Assembly: GCA_021785805.1 (NCBI GenBank)
Contig: JAJYEJ010000005.1
Span: forward strand, 1 to 32,042
DNA from: Microcaldota archaeon
GTDB taxonomy: Archaea > Micrarchaeota > Micrarchaeia > Micrarchaeales > Micrarchaeaceae
Reading direction: 5' to 3'
DNA: 32,042 nucleotides
The notes beneath the pieces were generated by a model. The model did no database searches, was not told the DNA's origin, and saw only the letters and a program-made list of their open reading frames with translations. A program made the translations under genes and the position numbers. Shown here one piece after another: positions 1-5,709 of the stretch; the first letter of the stretch is position 1; every line of letters begins with the position of its first letter.

Positions 1-150
1 CGTGTTGGAATAACTGCTGTGGCGTAGCGCGGCCTGACAAGGCACACATATTCTGCCTGACTGTTCACCCAAGTATGCCGCTGGAAGGCTTGTCCCGTAG
101 GGGTATAACCTGAAGCGCATCGCCCGAAGCACAAGATGCGCCACGGGCAT
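1..150. pseudogene. unresolved sequence, possible degraded tnpB of an IS200/IS605 element
   Basis: No intact gene is visible here. On the plus strand, frame 1 begins RVGITAVA and then hits a stop; after a frame change it reads GVARPDKAHIF, which loosely resembles the C-terminal end of archaeal TnpB proteins. On the minus strand an ORF open at the window edge, with ATG at 150 or 120, includes MRFRLYP, which resembles a TnpB N-terminus, but what follows does not. A TATA-like stretch (tatttaaat, about 171-179) lies upstream of that minus ORF. Both readings point to decayed or partial IS605-type sequence, and I cannot decide between them. The adjoining hairpin and tnpA support an IS origin. Confidence 0.25.
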
Positions 151-186
151 ATCTCCGACAAGAAGGATTTAAATACAGTTAAAGAA

Positions 187-206
187 CCCACACCTAAAGG
201 TGTGGG
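187..206. repeat. perfect 9-bp hairpin, probable IS200/IS605 end
   Basis: CCCACACCT, a two-base AA loop and AGGTGTGGG form a perfect stem immediately downstream of the transposase stop codon. IS200/IS605 elements end in such subterminal hairpins, which TnpA recognises as single-stranded DNA. The flanking gggatttc recurs near the other hairpin at about 766-773, and gaaatcccacacc recurs inverted at about 10610-10622, linking this end to the relic there. It could also act as a transcription terminator. Confidence 0.55.
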
Positions 207-213
207 ATTTCCT

Positions 214-675
214 TCAGTTGAATAACTGTCTCTGACGCTGCGTATTGTCCTCCCGAACGTATCTCCTTACGATGTCTTCCGTGATGTTGCTAACGGAGCG
301 GTAGAAATATCCACGACCCCAGAAATGTCCTTTCCAATATCTCATTCTGAAGTTCGGATGTTTCCTGAACATTTCATACGAACTTCCTCCTTTCAAAAGT
401 CCGATTGCGGTCGAAACGCTCATTTCCGGAGGAAGAACTGCGACGACATAGACATGGTCCGGCATGACGCCAAGTTCCTTTATCAGTATCCCGTGTCGTT
501 CCGCAACAGACCGGATCGCGGATTCACAGCCGACAAAATGCGATTCTTTTCCCAATGTTTTGAACCTGTATTTCGTGACCCACTGCGGATGGTATTCGCT
601 GTATCCGACTGAACGCGAATTGCGAACGCAATTCGATAGGTTTTTATTTCCCAATTCAGAGTTTACACTATTCAT
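214..675 (-). CDS. tnpA: IS200-like transposase (Y1 HUH family), second motif histidine replaced by tyrosine
   Basis: The protein matches the IS200/IS605 TnpA family: VGYSEYHPQWVTKYR near the N-terminus, MPDHVY in the middle, then LLKGGSSY, GHFWGRGYFYRSV and a C-terminal RYVRED segment that should carry the nucleophilic tyrosine. Active relatives read PDHVH, where the two histidines bind the metal used for single-strand cleavage. Here the second is a TAT tyrosine, one base from CAT, so activity is doubtful. The reading frame is otherwise intact at about 153 residues, near the usual length. I chose ATG at 675; a TTG at 696 would add seven residues. A perfect palindrome, CGAATTGCG-AA-CGCAATTCG at 616-635, lies inside the N-terminal coding part. 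No intact TnpB partner is visible. Confidence 0.85.
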   Translation of the reverse strand: MNSVNSELGNKNLSNCVRNSRSVGYSEYHPQWVTKYRFKTLGKESHFVGCESAIRSVAERHGILIKELGVMPDHVYVVAVLPPEMSVSTAIGLLKGGSSYEMFRKHPNFRMRYWKGHFWGRGYFYRSVSNITEDIVRRYVREDNTQRQRQLFN

Positions 676-734
676 ACTATCGTCTGCGCGGCCCAATGGC
701 TGCGCTAAACGATATTTTCAGGGCAAAAATTTAG

Positions 735-781
735 CGGCTTCTTTCATCCTCATGCGTAAACGCAAGGGATTTCAGAAGCCG
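735..781. repeat. nested hairpin upstream of tnpA, probable element left end
   Basis: CGGCTTCT (735-742) and AGAAGCCG (774-781) form an 8-bp inverted repeat enclosing a second perfect hairpin, TGCGT-AA-ACGCA (753-764). The block lies 5' of tnpA, where the left-end recognition hairpin of an IS200 element is expected. It shares gggatttc with the other end at about 205-212. The exact cleavage position cannot be read from sequence alone. Confidence 0.45.
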
Positions 782-936
782 ATGGAAGTATTAATATCTT
801 GTTTTCTTTATAGGCAGCTTATAAGTGCAGAATTGAACATAACAGTCTAGAAGTGGAGGTAAGTCCATAAAAACCATTTATATTTGATTACTTTATAGCT
901 TCCTGTGCATATTTTTCTAGAGAGGCTTAAAGGCTG

Positions 937-948
937 TAAATATATAAT
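937..948 (+). promoter_or_regulatory. TATA box for the small membrane protein gene
   Basis: TAAATATATAAT is centred 26 nt before the ATG at 969. This is the usual distance from an archaeal TATA box to a transcription start, so the mRNA is probably leaderless. Confidence 0.55.
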
Positions 949-968
949 CTTTCTATCAAGTTATTTCT

Positions 969-1346
969 ATGAAACTCTATTATGCTAAAATGTGGCTTAA
1001 AAAATATATCAAATACAACCACAACCACCTTGACGAGAATAAGCTCAACAGAGCGATAATTAATTTGTCACATAGAGTTTACAAATCCCATGGCGTAAAA
1101 GGACACAACGTAAGACAAAAGATCAGGATGCAGCTTGTCGAATACAGCAGAATTGAATTAGCAAAATATGGAACTAGCTTCGACCATCCACTAAGAATAA
1201 GTTACAAACAAAGACATAGAATTAGAGTATTTCCTTCAAGGAGAATGAACAGAGGCGTTATTTCATTTATTTTCTTCATACTCAAAGTTTTAGGGCTTAT
1301 TATTTTAGCATACATACTTTGGTATATTCTTACATATCACCTATGA
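969..1346 (+). CDS. small basic protein with a C-terminal membrane anchor, unknown function
   Basis: I do not recognise this 125-residue protein. About the first 95 residues are polar and rich in Lys, Arg, His and Asn (KKYIKYNHNHLDENKLNRAI, then KSHGVKGHNVRQKIRMQL). The last 27 form one strongly hydrophobic segment (GVISFIFFILKVLGLIILAY) ending in a short tail. This suggests a cytosolic basic domain tethered to the membrane by its C-terminus. The start is supported by a TATA box 26 nt upstream. The gene is AT-rich compared with the core genes further right, consistent with the accessory island. It lies on the same strand as the ASCH cassette. Confidence 0.6.
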   Translation: MKLYYAKMWLKKYIKYNHNHLDENKLNRAIINLSHRVYKSHGVKGHNVRQKIRMQLVEYSRIELAKYGTSFDHPLRISYKQRHRIRVFPSRRMNRGVISFIFFILKVLGLIILAYILWYILTYHL

Positions 1347-1696
1347 CTAGTTGTAAGAAATTTTATCTTTCAAATAATTATCGGAGCTTGCCATAATTCC
1401 TGTAGGACTGCATAAAATAGGTGCAACCTCGGTAAAGCCATTCGATTGGGCTTCCGGAGGATACTGGAATTTTACTGCTACGCCTGCACCTACAACAGGG
1501 CCATAAGTCAAGTTTGAAGTAGTGTTAATTTCCGTCTGTAGCGTGTTTAGATCGCTGCATGTGAACAAGTTTGGATAGTAACTTTCACAACTCTCGCTAC
1601 CACTAAAGGAATAGCCACTATTCCATTCTACTATCCAACTATTTATGTCATTATAGCGTACCAGATTAATCTTACAACTTCCATAGTGAGGTTGTC
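1347..1696 (-). pseudogene. C-terminal fragment of an exported-type protein without a start
   Basis: The minus frame is open from about 1696 to a stop at 1347, roughly 115 codons, but the first ATG is at 1568, inside what looks like continuous coding sequence (DINSWIVEWNSGYSF before it, SNLTYGPVVGAGVAVKFQYP after it). Composition is that of a secreted archaeal protein: several Asn-X-Ser/Thr sequons, cysteines, and many Ser, Tyr and Gly residues. A stop lies just upstream and no signal peptide is present. It is probably the 3' remnant of a longer surface-protein gene. It is not similar enough to the class III proteins elsewhere in the window to assign. Confidence 0.4.
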
Positions 1697-1699
1697 ATT

Positions 1700-1828
1700 G
1701 TGAACTCACGGTCAAGAGTTGTAAGACTTTCAAGGCCTGCTATAGGTAAGAAAAAAAGGGCTGTGAAATGCGCCATTCCTGATGAAAACGGCATCGAGAA
1801 AATAAGAGCAGTGAAAGTAAACTGGTAA
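1700..1828 (+). CDS. very short basic ORF or gene remnant before repeat unit A
   Basis: A GTG-started frame of 42 codons reads VNSRSRVVRLSRPAIGKKKR and ends KIRAVKVNW, 7 nt before repeat unit A. The frame is open upstream to 1670 without a standard start. Amino-acid composition looks protein-like and basic, but there is no clear promoter or ribosome binding site and no recognisable family. It could be a true microprotein or the end of a broken gene. Its position right before the repeat unit is its main interest. Confidence 0.25.
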   Translation: MNSRSRVVRLSRPAIGKKKRAVKCAIPDENGIEKIRAVKVNW

Positions 1829-1835
1829 TAATACT

Positions 1836-1953
1836 TTCTAAAATATTCGAACTATATATCCCCACCTTCTTACTGTTCGAATATCCTTTTCTCTCTGTAA
1901 AAAAGCAAGCTGCGCCCTAATATTCGGGCAGGGGGTTCGAATACCGTTCTAAG
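1836..1953 (+). repeat. repeat unit A (four TTCG-type words)
   Basis: The unit is bounded by TTCTA (1836) and TTCTAAG (1947-1953). Four words start at 1846 (TTCGAAC), 1876 (TTCGAAT), 1923 (TTCGGGC) and 1936 (TTCGAAT). Words 1 and 2 sit in inverted 10-bp arms (ATATTCGAAC and GTTCGAATAT). Words 3 and 4 can pair as a 9-bp stem with two G-U pairs around a G-rich loop. Between words 2 and 3 lies a pyrimidine run followed by GTAAAAAAG, also seen in unit C. The unit's right boundary is the left boundary of unit B, so the two are in tandem. Confidence 0.7.
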
Positions 1954-2078
1954 AAATTTATAGAAAATATGCACACTCTGTATCTCCACCTACTCATATA
2001 TGCACACCCTGCTTTCCCTCGTCAAAAAGGGCGTTCTCCTAAAAATATGCACACTAGGGGTTTGCACATCATTCTAGC
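1947..2078 (+). repeat. repeat unit B (four TGCACA-type words)
   Basis: The frame matches unit C (TTCTAAG at the start, CATCATTCTAGCAT at the end, ACTCTRTATC after word 1, TCAAAAAGG in the middle), but the four words are TGCACAC (1970), TGCACAC (2001), TGCACAC (2048) and TGCACAT (2063). Spacings are 31, 47 and 15 nt against 30, 47 and 13 in A and C. All four words have changed together relative to the other units. It lies immediately left of the ASCH cassette promoter. Confidence 0.7.
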
Positions 2079-2126
2079 ATACTCTTAGCACTAAAGCGTA
2101 TATAGCAGACGGATATCGCGGAAAGC

Positions 2127-2134
2127 TTAAATAT
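2127..2134 (+). promoter_or_regulatory. TATA box of the ASCH/aaRS-like cassette
   Basis: TTAAATAT lies about 26 nt before 2156, so transcription should start near 2156. That allows either a leaderless GTG/ATG start (2156 or 2165) or a roughly 57-nt leader to the ATG at 2213. The box lies 49 nt after the end of repeat unit B. Confidence 0.5.
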
Positions 2135-2212
2135 TTCCTATAACGCGGAATAGGTGTGAATATAATGGTACAGAAAACATTGGAAGGTAATAAGGTTACG
2201 GAGAGGAGAAAT

Positions 2213-2632
2213 ATGTTAATGGCCATCCAGCCTAGATGGGCGGATGCAATTCTTTCTGGTGAAAAGAAATGGGAATACCGTAGAGTAACGATGAACGTTA
2301 AACCCGGAGCTAGGCTATTTTTATACGCAACAGGAGAACTTCATGCAATAGTTGGTGAGGTTGTAATAGAGAAAATTCTTAATGAACCAATAGAAGCTCT
2401 CATAGAGCACACAATGCGGGAAGTGCCAGAAACTCCAGAGCACCTCAGAGAGGCTTTTGCAGGGCATGAAATTGGACATGCATTAAAAATGAAAAACCCT
2501 ATAAGGTATAAAATGCCCTTTACGTTGGCTGCAATACGTGAACAAATACCTAGATTTGTTCCTCCACAAGGATTTTACTACGTAACAGAGGAAAACCCTT
2601 TGCTTACTATATTGCCACAGAAACGAAGCTAA
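2213..2632 (+). CDS. ASCH (PUA-like) domain protein
   Basis: The protein is almost entirely one ASCH domain, a PUA-like beta-barrel fold thought to bind RNA or nucleotides. MAIQPRWADAILSGEKKWEYRRV matches the family signature of a basic ILSGEK segment followed by (E)xR; the VVGEV-like strand and the C-terminal PPQGFYYV also fit the archaeal branch. I prefer ATG 2213 because GAGAGGAG lies 5 nt upstream and the domain begins there; the frame is open from GTG 2156, which would add 19 residues and could be leaderless. It is the first gene of a plus-strand cassette and lies in the same frame as the aaRS-like gene, separated by a TAA and a TAG. Molecular function is unproven; some ASCH proteins are ribonucleases or amidohydrolases. 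Confidence 0.8.
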   Translation: MLMAIQPRWADAILSGEKKWEYRRVTMNVKPGARLFLYATGELHAIVGEVVIEKILNEPIEALIEHTMREVPETPEHLREAFAGHEIGHALKMKNPIRYKMPFTLAAIREQIPRFVPPQGFYYVTEENPLLTILPQKRS

Positions 2633-2749
2633 ATTGACGATTAGATAGGTGGGAAAATAGAAGTTAGAAAAGATGCCCCAGTACAAAAACAGGTTCTTTA
2701 TCCGCCAGTTGTTATAGCTCACATAACAAAAGAGGTAACGGATCTTTTT

Positions 2750-3766
2750 GTGCCCAGGATGGCAGACAAAACAGAGATTCAGATGCACTATTCTGCCCAA
2801 ATGAACAGTCATCCGCATATGGGCACGGTATTGAGTTTGATGACTGCATTTGCATTAGGAGAACGCTTGGCGTCTAGATTCAAAGTTCCAGTAACACTTA
2901 AGTTTGAGGTATTGGAAAACGCTCCGAGAGAAAAAGTTGAAGCCAATGGTCTAGTCTACACGAAAATGCTATCTGATACGTACGTTGATGGGGTGCCAAT
3001 ATCCGAAATCCATTTACGATCTTTTATCCGCTTGCTTGAAGCGCTTAAGGAACGTTCTGGCATCAGTTATCAATTGTTAACTTATAGGCAATTTCAAGAG
3101 CTGCCTTTTGTAAGGAAGACATTGCTAGATATTTTGAATAGGGAAGAAGAATTTAGACCGATAATATCACCTTCAGAAGATCATTTAAGAGTAAGGTTTC
3201 CATGTCGGCAATGCGGATTTGCCGAAAAGAGCGGAGAAACTACTATCATAAAAGAAAGATCCGGAGAATATCATTTAGTATTAGAAAACGAGTGCTTCCA
3301 ACATGGAAAACAACAAATTGTATTAGCTCCTGACAATAAAGATTTTGTAGACATGAATACTCCACTAAGAAACGTTATAAAAGAGGCACTTTTCATTGAG
3401 GAGGCAAAAAGTAGAAAGGCGCTAGATTTAATGATAGATGGTGGCGATTGGGTGGCTATGGCAGATTTCGTAGTTTCAGAAGGCCTATCACGACTTGGCT
3501 ATTCTTATGTGGATAGACCCGCTAGGATATTTACACCGATAATAGAGGATTGGTCCGGTGCAAAGTTTTCAAAATCCGTCTATGTTCAACAGGGTACATA
3601 TGACTATTTACCGGGCGGCTTTCTTAATTTAATTGAGTTTGAAAGGGAATTTGGACAAGTGGGATTGGATAAACTTTGGAATGACGTAGTTTCTTGGGTT
3701 TCAGACCCAAAGAAACTATTTAGAAACTATAGCGCTGAATATCTTTTACAAGTACTAAGAAGCTAA
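2750..3766 (+). CDS. class I aminoacyl-tRNA synthetase-like nucleotidyltransferase, no anticodon domain
   Basis: HPHMG at residues 21-25 is a HIGH-type signature and KFSKS at 272-276 a KMSKS-type loop, so the protein has a class I synthetase catalytic core that should bind ATP. Between them, C152-R-Q-C155 and C182-F-Q-H185 could hold a zinc ion, an arrangement reminiscent of class I lysyl-tRNA synthetase. At about 338 residues it ends soon after the KMSKS loop and appears to lack an anticodon-binding domain, so a house-keeping synthetase is unlikely. It may charge or adenylate a small molecule, a protein or a special RNA. The listed start is GTG 2750 with gaggt upstream, but the frame is open back to 2645 and that extension (VLYPPVVIAHITKEVTDLF) looks coding without any ATG, GTG or TTG, so the true start is unresolved. 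ASCH genes flank it on both sides. Confidence 0.7.
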   Translation: MPRMADKTEIQMHYSAQMNSHPHMGTVLSLMTAFALGERLASRFKVPVTLKFEVLENAPREKVEANGLVYTKMLSDTYVDGVPISEIHLRSFIRLLEALKERSGISYQLLTYRQFQELPFVRKTLLDILNREEEFRPIISPSEDHLRVRFPCRQCGFAEKSGETTIIKERSGEYHLVLENECFQHGKQQIVLAPDNKDFVDMNTPLRNVIKEALFIEEAKSRKALDLMIDGGDWVAMADFVVSEGLSRLGYSYVDRPARIFTPIIEDWSGAKFSKSVYVQQGTYDYLPGGFLNLIEFEREFGQVGLDKLWNDVVSWVSDPKKLFRNYSAEYLLQVLRS

Positions 3767-3773
3767 AATAGCC

Positions 3774-4130
3774 GTGAATGATATGATACATGAGATGTCG
3801 CTAAATTCTGCACCATTTGAAAAAATAAAGAATGGGGAAAAATCCATAGAAATTCGCCTATATGACGAAAAAAGAAGAGGCGTAAAGATCGGTGACGTGA
3901 TAATTTTCAGCAAATTGCCAGAAAAAACAGAAAAAATAAGAGTGGAAGTTGTCGGACTGTCTATTTTCAAGTCTTTCCATGACCTTTTCTCAAATTTTGA
4001 AAAGTCAAAGTTTGGGCATGAACAGAATTTAAACATCGAAGAGCAGATTAATCGGCAGAGAGAACACTATACTGAGGATGAAGAACAACAGTACGGAGTA
4101 ATAGGTATGCATATCAAGCTTGTTAACTAA
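3774..4130 (+). CDS. second ASCH (PUA-like) domain protein
   Basis: This 118-residue protein is a compact ASCH domain of a different subfamily from the first. HEMSLNSAPFEKIKNGEKSI followed by EIRLYDEKRR and KIGDVIIF is the standard ASCH core, and the C-terminal YGVIGMHI is the typical closing strand. The 7-nt gap after the aaRS-like stop indicates co-transcription. GTG 3774 is the listed start; ATG 3783 is also possible, and no strong ribosome binding site decides between them. The family is thought to bind RNA or nucleotides, with possible hydrolase activity. Its pairing with a synthetase-like enzyme suggests a shared RNA or nucleotide substrate, which is inference. Repeat unit C starts 67 nt downstream. 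Confidence 0.8.
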   Translation: MNDMIHEMSLNSAPFEKIKNGEKSIEIRLYDEKRRGVKIGDVIIFSKLPEKTEKIRVEVVGLSIFKSFHDLFSNFEKSKFGHEQNLNIEEQINRQREHYTEDEEQQYGVIGMHIKLVN

Positions 4131-4197
4131 GAATCCTATCCCTATAATCAAAAAAGGCAATTTGTCTCAAAAACTACACATAGAGGTATGTAGTCGA

Positions 4198-4328
4198 TTC
4201 TAGAAGTTTTTAGTCCGATGTTCGGACTCTATATCCCTATCCTTTTCTGGTTCGAATATCGTTTTTCCTCAGTAAAAAGGAAGGGAAAGTTGCGATGTTC
4301 GGACGGGAGGTTCGAACATCATTCTAGC
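4198..4328 (+). repeat. repeat unit C (four TTCG-type words)
   Basis: TTCTAG (4198) and TTCTAGC (4322-4328) bound the unit. Words start at 4221 (TTCGGAC), 4251 (TTCGAAT), 4298 (TTCGGAC) and 4311 (TTCGAAC), with spacings 30, 47 and 13. GATGTTCGGAC occurs exactly twice (words 1 and 3). The word 3/word 4 pair is an 11-bp inverted repeat with one G-U-type difference around a GGGAG spacer. Start and end flanks match unit B (CATCATTCTAGCAT, then a downstream TTTTAGC or TCTTAGC), so B and C form long direct repeats around the three-gene cassette. Confidence 0.7.
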
Positions 4329-4358
4329 ATTGTTTTAGCCTGCTGACCAAGTGCAGCT

Positions 4359-5582
4359 CTATCTTTTCCCTAATCTTTTGTCTCTTTGTCTACGTAAGTA
4401 TTCGTGTGCTACTTCTTCTATAATCTTCGGATTGTTGAACGATTCTATCATTAATTCCTCTATCCTCTTTTCTGCTTCTTGTGCGTTCATTACTGTGCTT
4501 ATCTCTAGTCCATTGCCACATCTGTTGCAATATGTCGATTCCACTGGATTATCTAATCCGCATCTATAACATCTTTTTGCTTTTAACTTTGGTTCTGTGA
4601 TTATGCTTTCAACTTTCAATCCATTAGCCTGCATTATTGCTGAATCAACGTCTCTGCCACTCAAATGAACGTATGTAGCCGCCATATGGCTGTCTCCTGT
4701 CCAGCCAAAGTAAGCTTTTAGCTGCTGTTCTGTGAGCTTGTTTGCATAATATGATGCCCTGCTGTGTCTGAATAAGTGAGGATATATCCTCTTGTTTAGT
4801 TTGGCTTTCTTTGCTGTTACTTTCAGTATCTTTCTTATTGCAGCATAATTGATTTCCTTCTCTTTGTTTATCCATACGCCCATTCCCATCAGAATAAGGT
4901 CTTCTGGTTTCTTCAGTTTAATTAAATTCACGTATTGTGCAACATACGGAACACTAAAAAGTATAGGTATCTTTCTGGGTCCGGTCTTTCCTTTCACTGT
5001 TATATGCGCCGGATTGGTTTCAAGGCTTATGTCCTTTTTGCGTATGCTGAAGAGCTCCCCCATTCTGATGCCAGAATCGTATAACAGGGCAATAATCGCC
5101 TTATCACGCACGTTCATCGCGGTGTCAAGCATCTTATAGACATCTTCTTCTGTAAGCAAGTCCTCTGGCAGCACTCTCTCGCTCTTCTTTCCTGTTGTTT
5201 TAATCCAAACAACCTGTGGAGGATAGAAAAGGTCATCGCCTAGCAGGTGCTTGTAAAAAGCCTTTATTATCGTCCTGGTTCTTACCTTATGTTCGCTGGT
5301 GTATTCTGTCCCGTCTTCTCTTTTCGCAGCCTCAACCTGCGCCACTACGCACTCAAGATCCTTTTTGTCAGCCTTTTTCAGGTCAATTCTATTGCCAAGA
5401 ACCTTGAGAAGGAACTCTATTGAGTAAAGGTGCTTATGTATCGTCTTTACGTTCGCTCCACGAGCTTTCATGTGGTCTATGTAGTCCCTAACATACTCCT
5501 TGTTCTTCTTTAGAATATCGGGATTCGCGAAAATACGAGTGCATGCTGCGCATAGCTGTTGTCCATAATCCTTTATTGGCAC
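4359..5582 (-). CDS. tyrosine recombinase/integrase with C-terminal zinc ribbon
   Basis: This 407-residue site-specific recombinase has an N-terminal SAM-like core-binding domain (about 20-130) and a catalytic domain with all expected residues: R173 in SGIRMGEL, K199 in VKGKTG, H269-x-x-R272 in HLFRHSR, H299 and the nucleophile Y304 in TYVH. Residues 338-355 form a zinc ribbon (CYRCG and CNRCG), an extension seen in many archaeal XerA-like integrases, followed by a charged helix. A GTG at 5582 opens the frame, and an AT-rich box (5587-5601) lies close upstream; that spacing is short, so the start is not certain. The gene reads away from tRNA-Asn on the same strand. It probably moves the adjacent island, and the repeat units are candidate sites for it. 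Confidence 0.9.
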   Translation of the reverse strand: MPIKDYGQQLCAACTRIFANPDILKKNKEYVRDYIDHMKARGANVKTIHKHLYSIEFLLKVLGNRIDLKKADKKDLECVVAQVEAAKREDGTEYTSEHKVRTRTIIKAFYKHLLGDDLFYPPQVVWIKTTGKKSERVLPEDLLTEEDVYKMLDTAMNVRDKAIIALLYDSGIRMGELFSIRKKDISLETNPAHITVKGKTGPRKIPILFSVPYVAQYVNLIKLKKPEDLILMGMGVWINKEKEINYAAIRKILKVTAKKAKLNKRIYPHLFRHSRASYYANKLTEQQLKAYFGWTGDSHMAATYVHLSGRDVDSAIMQANGLKVESIITEPKLKAKRCYRCGLDNPVESTYCNRCGNGLEISTVMNAQEAEKRIEELMIESFNNPKIIEEVAHEYLRRQRDKRLGKR

Positions 5583-5637
5583 GAGATATATAAATATATA
5601 TGTTAGGGGATTAACTGATTTTCTCGTGAATGTTTAG

Positions 5638-5709
5638 CGCCCGATGCAGGGATTGAACCTGCGACCTATTGGTTAACAGCCAATCGCTCTACCACTGAGC
5701 TAATCGGGC
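5638..5709 (-). tRNA. tRNA-Asn (GUU)
   Basis: The minus strand folds as a full cloverleaf: GCCCGAT pairs with ATCGGGC, the anticodon arm is ATTGG-CTGTTAA-CCAAT with anticodon GTT, and the T arm is GCAGG-TTCAATC-CCTGC. The discriminator is G, there is no encoded CCA and no intron. Its first ten bases overlap the stop region of the upstream coding gene, and the integrase gene follows its 3' end. Confidence 0.95.

Larger units (their letters stand above)
1836..5637. mobile_element. probable integrated element: repeat units, ASCH cassette and integrase next to tRNA-Asn
   Basis: A tyrosine recombinase gene lies directly beyond the 3' end of tRNA-Asn, the classic position of an integrated archaeal element, and the AT-rich cassette and repeat units lie on its far side. 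The right limit is taken as the tRNA end; the left limit is uncertain and could extend to the IS element near 700. By eye I found no second copy of the tRNA 3' end within the window, so the attachment site duplication is not demonstrated. Confidence 0.45.

Noticed and set aside
1347..1568. Intact small gene with ATG 1568
   Set aside because: Coding-like sequence continues upstream of the ATG to a stop at about 1697, so the ATG is probably internal to a truncated gene.
2750..3766. Functional class I lysyl-tRNA synthetase
   Set aside because: The protein is too short and lacks the C-terminal anticodon-binding region; only the catalytic core resembles it.
1914..4320. tRNA or tRNA-like genes suggested by GGGGGTTCGAATACC and GGTTCGAATATC, which look like T arms
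   Set aside because: No acceptor, D or anticodon arms could be found around them, and unit B has TGCACA words in the same positions.
1836..4328. A CRISPR array made of the three repeat units
   Set aside because: Only three units exist, two in tandem and one 2 kb away, with no spacers of constant length and no cas genes.
1..4358. A duplicate of the tRNA-Asn 3' end marking the far end of the integrated element
   Set aside because: I looked for GATGCAGGGATTGAACC and close variants and saw none; short matches such as cgcccgaag at 121 are too weak.
1836..5582. A classical integron
   Set aside because: The integrase has a zinc ribbon and looks like an archaeal XerA-type enzyme, it is convergent with the cassette, and the units lack the standard attC core sequences. 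Only a loose functional analogy remains.
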